Source: Sphingorhabdus sp. YGSMI21
Lineage (GTDB): Bacteria; Pseudomonadota; Alphaproteobacteria; Sphingomonadales; Sphingomonadaceae
Direction: 5' to 3'
Length of the DNA: 64,000 nucleotides
NCBI RefSeq assembly: GCF_002776575.1
Contig: NZ_CP022548.1
Location: 1,999,001-2,063,000, forward strand
This document shows, piece after piece, positions 26,823-33,552 of this stretch. Below the pieces are notes generated by a model that did not search any database, was not told the DNA's origin, and saw nothing but the letters and a program-made list of their open reading frames with translations. Every line of letters starts with the position of its first letter. Within the stretch, counting starts at the first letter, position 1. Position numbers and translations under genes: made by a program.

Positions 26823-27296
26823 ATGACGACAGAAATTGAACATCCAGACACGGTCTCGGCTCCGGAACCAAAGACGCAGAAAAAGCGCAACGGCTTCACG
26901 CTGGTCGAGCTGATGGTGGTGATCTTCATCCTCGGCCTGCTGACGACCATTGTCGTGATCAATGTGCTGCCCAGCCAGGACCGGGCGATGGTCGAGAAGG
27001 CGCGGGCCGACATCGCGACGCTCGGACAGGCGCTGGAAATGTACCGGCTCGACAATCTTGCCTATCCCGGATCGTCGGACGGCCTGCAGGCGCTGGTGAC
27101 TGCGCCGCCATCGCTGGCCACGACCGCCCGCTACCGGAAGGGCGGTTATATCAAGAAGCTGCCTGACGATCCGTGGGGGCGGCCCTATCAATATGACAAT
27201 CCCGGGCGACAGGGCCCCGGCTATGATCTTTATTCGCTGGGTGCCGACGGCGCGCCGGGCGGCGAAGATGACAATGCCGATATTTACGCAGAATAA
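26823..27296 (+). CDS. gspG: Type II secretion system major pseudopilin
   Basis: Main subunit of the pseudopilus. The 157-residue product has the prepilin peptidase site NG-FTLVELMVV, with cleavage after Gly24, and the hydrophobic N-terminal helix. The globular part ends GYDLYSLGADGAPGGEDDNADI, the calcium-binding C-terminal motif of GspG. The leader of 24 residues is unusually long (typical leaders are 6-10). The ATG at 26823 is chosen because AAGGA lies six bases upstream; the ATG at 26817 is too close to it. It is directly followed by gspL, without gspH-K. Confidence 0.94.
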   Translation: MTTEIEHPDTVSAPEPKTQKKRNGFTLVELMVVIFILGLLTTIVVINVLPSQDRAMVEKARADIATLGQALEMYRLDNLAYPGSSDGLQALVTAPPSLATTARYRKGGYIKKLPDDPWGRPYQYDNPGRQGPGYDLYSLGADGAPGGEDDNADIYAE

Positions 27297-27308
27297 GACC
27301 GGCAGCGC

Positions 27309-28436
27309 GTGAATCCCGACCTTCTCCTGATTGCCTTTCCCGCTGCGGATGACGAGGCGCTGCACTGGTGGCATGTCAGCGGCGGCGCGGTGCGGGCTGC
27401 GGGCTGCGATCCCGACCCGGTCCTCGCTTCCGGAGCTTATGGTCAAGATGCTGTACAAGCAGACCTGAGCGTGATCGCGCTTCTGCCCTCGCATCTGACC
27501 AGCATCAAGGATCATGATGCAATCAGCGGCGCCAATGAAAGCCAGACTCTGGCTGCGGCGACTCTGGCCGCCCGGGCGCAAAGTCTGGAGAGTGACAAGG
27601 TCCACATCGCCGCGACTATCGATGGCGAGGGCGGCGCGGTCACGGCCTCGGTCGGACGGGATATCCTGTCCGCCGGGCTGGTCCGGCTGCAGGCGCTGGA
27701 CATCGATCCCGATGCGATCCTTCCTTCCGGCTGGTTGTTGCCGGTGGCTGGCGATGATCAAGCGGTTGCCGCAGATTTCGGGTTCGACCGCGTTATGCGC
27801 GCCGGACATATCATCGCGGTGGATGACCCGGCGTTGCGCGAATTCCTCTTTGGCGACCGGACCGTCGAACAGATAACCGGCGATGCTTTCGACGAAATGC
27901 TGGCCGGTGCCGGCCGGAAAACCGATCTGAATTTTCGCAGCGGGCCCTTCGCAAAGAAGACCAAGCGGGCGATGGACGCGAAGCAGAAACGCCGGCTCGG
28001 CTGGATGGTGGCGGCGCTGGTCATCGTCTCGCTGGCCATTCCGCTGATGCAACTGGCCAAATATCATTGGGCGGCCAATGCGGCGGATGAAGCTGCTCTG
28101 GCCAGTGCCGCTGCCATCGTCGGTGATCAGCAAGACCCGGAAAGCGCCGAACGCGCGCTGGACCAGCGTCTGATTGCTGAGAACCGCGGTAACATCATGT
28201 TCCCGGTTCCGGCCTCGGCGCTCTTTTCGGCCTTGCAACAGGTTCCGGGCGTGTCGATTGTCCGTCTGGACTATGGCGAGAACGGCATTGTGTCCGCAAC
28301 ATTGTCTGCTGTCCGCAACGAGGATATCAATCCGGCTTTGCTGGCGATCCAGAAAGCGGGTTTCCTTATCACCGCAACCCCGCGCACCGACGCGACGGGG
28401 TCGGCGCAGGCGGATATTACGGTGAGGGCACCATGA
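27309..28436 (+). CDS. gspL: Type II secretion system protein L
   Basis: Bitopic platform protein that recruits GspE. The 375-residue product has a cytoplasmic actin-like domain (about 1-215), a single membrane helix (about 238-258, GWMVAALVIVSLAIPLMQLA) and a periplasmic ferredoxin-like domain. GTG at 27309 is the start, 12 bp after gspG. Sequence conservation is weak, as usual for GspL, so the call depends on the domain layout, helix position and order between gspG and gspM. It overlaps gspM by 4 bp. Confidence 0.85.
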   Translation: MNPDLLLIAFPAADDEALHWWHVSGGAVRAAGCDPDPVLASGAYGQDAVQADLSVIALLPSHLTSIKDHDAISGANESQTLAAATLAARAQSLESDKVHIAATIDGEGGAVTASVGRDILSAGLVRLQALDIDPDAILPSGWLLPVAGDDQAVAADFGFDRVMRAGHIIAVDDPALREFLFGDRTVEQITGDAFDEMLAGAGRKTDLNFRSGPFAKKTKRAMDAKQKRRLGWMVAALVIVSLAIPLMQLAKYHWAANAADEAALASAAAIVGDQQDPESAERALDQRLIAENRGNIMFPVPASALFSALQQVPGVSIVRLDYGENGIVSATLSAVRNEDINPALLAIQKAGFLITATPRTDATGSAQADITVRAP

Positions 28437-28906
28437 TCGACAATGCGAAAAACTGGTTTGCCGCGCTCAGCCAGCGGGAACGGATATTGGTCGCGATTGC
28501 TGGCCTGCTGCTGGCCGGGCTCGTCGGCTATTATGGCATAGCGCGACCGATGTTTGGCGCCATGACCGCTGCCGAAGAAGGCTATGTCGAGGCGGTCGAG
28601 CGGCAGGCGCGGATCGAGACCAAGGTCGCGGCGCTCTCGCAACCGGTAGACGGTCAGGTTGCCAAGTTCAGCGGCGCGATCGATGCCTTTGTCAGCCAGA
28701 GCGCGGGCGAGACCGGCATTGCGGTGGCTTCCGTGACACCCCAGTCGGGCAATCGCGTGAACATGGTGGTGGAATCGGCCAAGCCGACAGCGCTCTTCGG
28801 CTGGCTGGCGCGGATCGAGCGCGAAGGCGTTGCGATAGAAAGTCTTAGCGTCAATCCCGCAGGAGCCGGAACGGTCTCTGCCACTCTGACCTTGCGGTTA
28901 CATTAG
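28433..28906 (+). CDS. gspM: Type II secretion system protein M
   Basis: A 157-residue platform protein. A short cytoplasmic tail contains WFAALSQRERILVAIAG, followed by a membrane helix (about 18-38) and a periplasmic ferredoxin-like domain. The N-terminal 'L-S-x-R-E-R' segment is characteristic of GspM. It is the last recognisable gsp gene; no gspN follows. Its stop overlaps by 9 bp the convergent desaturase reading frame, but only because that frame has been extended by a duplication. Confidence 0.85.
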   Translation: MIDNAKNWFAALSQRERILVAIAGLLLAGLVGYYGIARPMFGAMTAAEEGYVEAVERQARIETKVAALSQPVDGQVAKFSGAIDAFVSQSAGETGIAVASVTPQSGNRVNMVVESAKPTALFGWLARIEREGVAIESLSVNPAGAGTVSATLTLRLH

Positions 28907-30031
28907 CGGCGAAGTCCGCGGCCCTTCACTCGGCGGGTTCGATATGGCGCTGCTTGTCCGCCGGGAACAGGGCTTGTCCGCCGGGAACAGGATGCCGCCG
29001 TCATCGGCTGACATGACTTCAGGCTCGTCAAACTTGGCGGTTGCCACCTTCGGCTTTTTCTGGACCCATTCGCCTTTCTCGTTGCGGATATAGGCGGGCG
29101 CGCGCTGGACGTTCCAGACCAGGCCCATTTTCTCCCAGAGATAGATGATCTGTCCGTTCAAATCGAACTCCCACCATGCGATCTGCGAGGAGGCGGCACG
29201 TGGGTGCTGGTGATGGTTGTTATGCCATCCGTCACCGAAGGTCATCCAGGCCATGAACCAGTTGTTGCGCGAACCGTCCTTGGTTTCGAACCGCTGCGAC
29301 CCGAAAACATGGCCGATGCTGTTCACGCCCATGACGAAGTTCAGGAAGAAGAAATTGCGGAAAAAGCCGCCGATCAAGATGGTGCCGATAATATGTTCGG
29401 GGCCGCCGAAGGCCAGCGCCCAGAGGGCCGGCAGGACGATGCTGGAAAAAATCGCGATCGACCAGCGATGTTTGTGGCACCACAATACTTGCGGATCGTC
29501 GATCAAGCCCTTGCCATAGACCTTCATGTCGGAGGTGGTGTTGTCGAACAGCCAGCCGAAATGGGCGATGCCGAGCCCTTTCCATTTCGACATATTCTTG
29601 CCGTGACCGTCGACATAGGGACTGTGCACATCACCGACGCCGTCGGCAAAGGCATGGTGACGGCGATGGTCTGCTGCCCATTTCAAAACCGAAGCCTGAC
29701 AGGCCATTTGCGCCATGATCCCGATGGCGAGGCGCATTTTCGGGCCGGCTTCGAAAGCGCGATGGGTGAAATAGCGGTGATAGCCGATGCCGACGCCCAT
29801 GTTGATCAGGGCAAAGCCGAAGAGAAAGGCCGACCATTCGACCCAGCCGGTGGCGTGGAAGATGGTCCAGTATAGCGCGCCGAGCGAGCCCAGCACCATC
29901 GAGGACAGCAGGATGCCATATTCGATCCGCTTCGCGCGCGCAGCCGGTCCGCCAATGATGACGCCATGCTGTGGATGCTGTTCCGACGGTGTATATTCGT
30001 CGGGTTGAATGTCGCTAAATGCGGTTGCCAT
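28898..30031 (-). CDS. Fatty acid desaturase with frameshifted C-terminus
   Basis: Membrane di-iron desaturase of the delta-9 acyl-CoA/acyl-lipid type. The three histidine boxes are present: HRYFTH, HRRHH and HNNHH, plus four hydrophobic helices. The catalytic part is intact (to about residue 350). The last 24 residues are out of register because of a perfect 20-bp tandem duplication at 28952-28991. Deleting one copy restores a natural end, FPADKQRHIEPAE, with a stop at 28926-28928. The current tail PCSRRTSSAISNPPSEG... is Pro/Ser/Arg-rich and runs into gspM. Activity is probably kept because the tail lies beyond the catalytic region. Confidence 0.92.
   Translation of the reverse strand: MATAFSDIQPDEYTPSEQHPQHGVIIGGPAARAKRIEYGILLSSMVLGSLGALYWTIFHATGWVEWSAFLFGFALINMGVGIGYHRYFTHRAFEAGPKMRLAIGIMAQMACQASVLKWAADHRRHHAFADGVGDVHSPYVDGHGKNMSKWKGLGIAHFGWLFDNTTSDMKVYGKGLIDDPQVLWCHKHRWSIAIFSSIVLPALWALAFGGPEHIIGTILIGGFFRNFFFLNFVMGVNSIGHVFGSQRFETKDGSRNNWFMAWMTFGDGWHNNHHQHPRAASSQIAWWEFDLNGQIIYLWEKMGLVWNVQRAPAYIRNEKGEWVQKKPKVATAKFDEPEVMSADDGGILFPADKPCSRRTSSAISNPPSEGPRTSPLM
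28952..28991. repeat. 20-bp perfect tandem duplication in the desaturase gene
   Basis: The unit GCTTGTCCGCCGGGAACAGG occurs twice back to back (28952-28971 and 28972-28991). Because 20 is not divisible by three, it shifts the frame of the desaturase. Two identical copies point to a recent slippage event or an assembly artefact. Confidence 0.95.
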
Positions 30032-30143
30032 CGACCAAAATCCTCGAAAATCTTATCGGGACCTCAGGATATAGGCTATTTGCGATGATTACAATTCTAT
30101 TAACTATTAGCGGCCCGCGGGTGCGGCGAGACGCTCTCGGGGA

Positions 30144-30887
30144 CTAATCGTCGCTAAGAGGTTTGCGCCCCCGGCGGCTGGTTTCCCGTGAGTTGCGGAT
30201 GGGATCCGCGCGCGTTGACCGGGGCGGGCTGTCCGCACGGGGGGCGGGTTGCGGACGGGCTTGCGGCTGCTCCGCCCCACTTGCCGGTGGCCGGTCCGTA
30301 CGGCTGCCGCGATCACCGCGATCGCGGGACGGTGCAGCCTGGTCTGTTCCGCCTGCTTTTGTGCCGCTTGTTCCCGTACGGTTGCGGCGATCGTTGCGCG
30401 TGCCGCGATTGTCGCGGTCATCGCTGTCTCGCTGGCGCCGGCTGCTGTTCCGGTCCGGGTCCCGTGTGCGATCGCGCCCGTCATATCCCGAATCGCGACG
30501 ATCACCACGCCGGTCGGCCCTGCCATCGCGATCTCTGCGGTCTCTGGCGTGATGTCCGCCATAGGCGGCGCGCTGGCGGGCCCAGTAACGTCGATGGTTG
30601 TCGCGCATCGCGAGGCGTCTGCCACCCCGGTCGAAGATATAAATGCCATAGCCGGGATAATAATATTGATCATACCAGCCGCCGCCATAGCCGATATTGG
30701 CAAAGCCATAGCCATAATCGCAGGCATAATAGTCGTCGAACGGCGCATAGGGGTCGCAGTCATAGCCGCGCCCGTTGACATAGCCGTCACCATAAGCGCC
30801 GCCGCCGTACATGCAGCCGCCGAGACTGAGCAGCGCGCCAGCGGCTACCGCAGACTTGAGGAGCCGGGCTGTCAATAAATTGGTCAT
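30144..30887 (-). CDS. Low-complexity lipoprotein, function unknown
   Basis: A 247-residue exported protein. The signal peptide ends in LLSLGGC (lipidated Cys near residue 26). Next comes a Gly/Tyr-rich domain (about 27-100: YGGGAYGDGY..., YYPGYGIYIFD). The tail (about 100-247) is made almost entirely of Arg, Asp, Gly, Ser and Pro and is expected to be disordered and strongly charged. A central RLAMRDNHRRYWARQRAAY segment hints at a short conserved core. It stands alone between the desaturase and P450 genes. I recognise no domain. Other frames here are also long because of the composition, but this frame has the signal peptide. Confidence 0.75.
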   Translation of the reverse strand: MTNLLTARLLKSAVAAGALLSLGGCMYGGGAYGDGYVNGRGYDCDPYAPFDDYYACDYGYGFANIGYGGGWYDQYYYPGYGIYIFDRGGRRLAMRDNHRRYWARQRAAYGGHHARDRRDRDGRADRRGDRRDSGYDGRDRTRDPDRNSSRRQRDSDDRDNRGTRNDRRNRTGTSGTKAGGTDQAAPSRDRGDRGSRTDRPPASGAEQPQARPQPAPRADSPPRSTRADPIRNSRETSRRGRKPLSDD

Positions 30888-31058
30888 GAGCTTTCCTTTG
30901 AAACCGCCTTCACAGCGCCGGTCGTGCGGGGTTGCGATTGCCTATATATTGTTCCTGTCCTTAAGCCGCGATCATTGAATAGCTTATGAATGGAGTGGCT
31001 TGCTGACATTAATGAAAGTAGCTATCATAGGCTCAAATTTCAGATCAGGAGCACTCCC

Positions 31059-32456
31059 GTGGCCACAATTGCAGCAAAACCGCATGGATATCCCTTTCAG
31101 GAATCCGCCAACCCGCATTGGGTGAGGCGGCCGAGCGAAGAAGAATTGGCGCATATTCCCGGGGAGAAGGGCCTGCCGGTCCTGGGGTGCACGCTGGATC
31201 TGCTCAAGGACCCGGGCGGCTTCGGACGCCGGATGTTCGAGCAATATGGCTCCGTCTATCGTGCCTTCAGTTTTGGCGGATGGTCGGTCAACATGCTGGG
31301 AGCCGATGCCACGGAGCTGATCCTGTTCAACAAGGACAAGATATTTTCGAGCGAGCAGGGCTGGGGCCCGATTCTCAACAATCTGTTTCCGCGCGGTCTG
31401 ATGTTGATGGATTTCGAACGCCACCGGGCGGATCGCAAGGCGCTCTCGGTGGCCTTCAAGCCTGGACCCATGAAGCATCATTGCCAGGTGCTGGGCGAGG
31501 GCATAGCGCAGCGGGTGGGCGAATGGAGCGGTACCGAATTCAACTTTTATCCGGCGATCAAATCGCTGTCGCTCGATACTGCGGCGAGCGCGATTCTCGG
31601 CATCCCCTGGGGGCCGGAAGCGGACAAGATCAACAAGGCCTTTGTCGACGAGGTTCAGGCCTCGGTCGGTGTGGCGCGCAAGCCTATTCCCTTTACCAAG
31701 ATGTGGAAGGGCGTGAAGGCCCGCGAATATCTGCTCGACTATTTCACCCCGCAGGTGAAAGAGCGGCGTGCGAAGGGCGGCGAGGATATCTTCACGCAAA
31801 TCTGTCTGGCAACCCATGAAAATGGGGAATTGCTGACCGAGGGTGAAGTTGTCGACCATATGAATTTCCTGATGATGGCGGCGCATGATACGATTACGTC
31901 GTCGGCGACCAGCCTGATCTATCTGCTCGCCAAACATCCCGAATGGCAGGACAAGGTGCGCGAGGAATGTCTGGCGGTGGCGCCGGCCGGAACGACCTTG
32001 TCGATGGAACAGCTGGGCAAGCTGGAGCTGACCGAAATGGCCTTCAAGGAAGCGCTGCGGCTAATCCCGCCGGTCCCCTCGATGCCGCGCCGGGCGGTCA
32101 AGGAGTTCACCTTCCGCAATTATACGATTCCGGCCGGTACATCGGTCGGCGTCAGTCCGAGCTTTGTCCACAAGATGGAAAAGCACTGGCCCAACCCGGA
32201 CAAGTTCGATCCGCTTCGCTTCACACCGGAAAATTCGGTTGGCCGTCACAAATATGCCTGGGTGCCGTTCGGCGGCGGCGCGCATATGTGTCTCGGGCTG
32301 CATTTCGCCTATATGCAGATCAAGATTTTGATGCACGCGATGCTCACGCAGAACCGCGTTCTTCTGCAGGGCGGACCGGACTATGAACCGAAATGGCAAG
32401 TCTTTCCCATTCCGCAGCCCAAGGACGGCCTGCCGGTGCGTCTCGAGCATCTCTAG
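31059..32456 (+). CDS. Cytochrome P450
   Basis: Haem monooxygenase of 465 residues. The haem-binding loop is PFGGGAHMCLGLHF with axial Cys411. The ExxR motif is EALR, and the I-helix oxygen-activation motif is MMAAHDTITSS. There is no membrane anchor, so it is soluble. The start is GTG at 31059 with AGGAG eight bases upstream; an ATG at 30990 is in frame but has no Shine-Dalgarno. No ferredoxin or reductase gene is adjacent, so its redox partner lies elsewhere. The substrate is not inferable; the PPVPSMPRRAVKEF segment resembles sterol/retinoid-type P450s. Confidence 0.93.
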   Translation: MATIAAKPHGYPFQESANPHWVRRPSEEELAHIPGEKGLPVLGCTLDLLKDPGGFGRRMFEQYGSVYRAFSFGGWSVNMLGADATELILFNKDKIFSSEQGWGPILNNLFPRGLMLMDFERHRADRKALSVAFKPGPMKHHCQVLGEGIAQRVGEWSGTEFNFYPAIKSLSLDTAASAILGIPWGPEADKINKAFVDEVQASVGVARKPIPFTKMWKGVKAREYLLDYFTPQVKERRAKGGEDIFTQICLATHENGELLTEGEVVDHMNFLMMAAHDTITSSATSLIYLLAKHPEWQDKVREECLAVAPAGTTLSMEQLGKLELTEMAFKEALRLIPPVPSMPRRAVKEFTFRNYTIPAGTSVGVSPSFVHKMEKHWPNPDKFDPLRFTPENSVGRHKYAWVPFGGGAHMCLGLHFAYMQIKILMHAMLTQNRVLLQGGPDYEPKWQVFPIPQPKDGLPVRLEHL

Positions 32457-32848
32457 ACCCTTCGCTCTTGTCGTCGGCCGGGTCGGATTTTCCGGTCGAC
32501 ACAAAAATTGACAGCCTCATGCTTGCATGGCACTCTTCAGACTTAATCGGGGGATAACTATGGGGTGGCTTGAATTAAAAGATAATTCAATCACCCGGCT
32601 GATCTGCGCGTTGTCGACATTCTGTCCGGCGGGACCGGCTGCGCAAGCGCGAAGCCGATACCGCAACGGCAGGAGACATGGCGCAGCTGTTGCCGACAGG
32701 GAATATCTCCAGAACACGCTTTGGCCGTTTCGAAATCGGGCGGTCTTTCGGGGGTAAAAACGGTTTAGACAATATCAGCATCAGATTGCAGCCGGTTGAA
32801 ACACGCCCTTCGACAGGTTCGCCACGAACAGAATAAAGGAGAATATAT
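32457..32848. other. Intergenic region with one palindromic repeat
   Basis: A 392-bp gap between the P450 and DUF4345 genes. It contains a REP-like copy at 32806-32829 (CCCTTCGACAGGTTCGCCACGAAC), the same family as copies in uvrA and the his operon. A TTGACA at about 32508 could be a -35 box, but no good -10 follows. A 76-codon open frame from 32527 has no ribosome-binding site or recognisable sequence and I do not call it. Confidence 0.6.
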
Positions 32849-33220
32849 ATGGCCGCATTCCGCATCCTTTCCTTCCTGATTGGATTCATCCCGCTCTGGT
32901 TCGGGGTCAATGGCCTGCTCTTCGGCGCGGCGGAACATATGGGCGGCGACGCATTCAGCACTGCGATGGACAACCAGTATCGTTATCTTTCCGGCGTATA
33001 TATCGGCGTTGCGCTGATGATTTTTTACAGCGCCGGCGAAATAAGGAAACGGGCCAAACTGTTTCGCTTCGCGATGCTGTTCTTCTTTATCGGCGGCTGC
33101 GCCAGGGCCGTATCCTATCTCACGGTCGGGCCACCACCGACGGAACAATTTGCCGCGATGCTGGTGGAATTATTGTCGCCGCTGTTGCTGCTCTGGCAGG
33201 CGCGGGTGCTGCGCTACTAG
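32849..33220 (+). CDS. DUF4345 family membrane protein
   Basis: A 123-residue protein with four predicted helices (about 5-25, 48-66, 73-92 and 103-119). It carries the DUF4345 pattern: LWFGVNGLLFG at the start, the DNQYRYLSGVYIGVALM motif, and a GGCARAVSYLTVG turn. AAAGGAG precedes the ATG. The family is common in proteobacteria and has no known function. Its stop overlaps by 4 bp that of the convergent phosphatase gene. Confidence 0.85.
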   Translation: MAAFRILSFLIGFIPLWFGVNGLLFGAAEHMGGDAFSTAMDNQYRYLSGVYIGVALMIFYSAGEIRKRAKLFRFAMLFFFIGGCARAVSYLTVGPPPTEQFAAMLVELLSPLLLLWQARVLRY

Positions 33221-33552
33221 GCAAAATATTCCGGAAATCTGGATTTTATGATCGCGACCAGATCCGGATCCATGAACGTGTAATTGTCCGGAATGGCCAG
33301 GTTGCGGACCGGCTTGTCTTTCAGCAACGGGCCGAATTTCTGTGTGATCTTTTTCCTGTGGCCGGTCTCCATCACATAGATGCTGTCTGCCCAGAGGATC
33401 AGATCGCCGGATAGCGGCGTCTCGGCATCGTTATTCGTACCGGCCGAGATGGCTGTCACCCTGTCCACGCTGTTCAGTACCGCTTCGGCTGTCGGACTGC
33501 GCAGCCGGTTGCGGGAACAAACGAACAGAAGATTCGCAGCTGTGCCGCTCAC
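33217..33552 (-). CDS. Short low-molecular-weight protein tyrosine phosphatase-like protein
   Basis: A 111-residue protein with the phosphatase loop CSRNRLRS (C-x5-R-S) immediately after LLFVCS, the LMW-PTP signature. It is much shorter than typical members (about 150 residues), and the usual DPY general-acid loop near the C-terminus is not clear; MDPDL around residue 95 may replace it. It overlaps the uvrA stop by 4 bp and is co-transcribed downstream of it. Comparable short 'protein tyrosine phosphatase' genes exist in other alphaproteobacteria. Substrate unknown. Confidence 0.8.
   Translation of the reverse strand: MSGTAANLLFVCSRNRLRSPTAEAVLNSVDRVTAISAGTNNDAETPLSGDLILWADSIYVMETGHRKKITQKFGPLLKDKPVRNLAIPDNYTFMDPDLVAIIKSRFPEYFA

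Noticed and set aside
32527..32757. 76-codon frame between the P450 and DUF4345 genes
   Set aside because: No ribosome-binding site, no coding bias, and no recognisable sequence.
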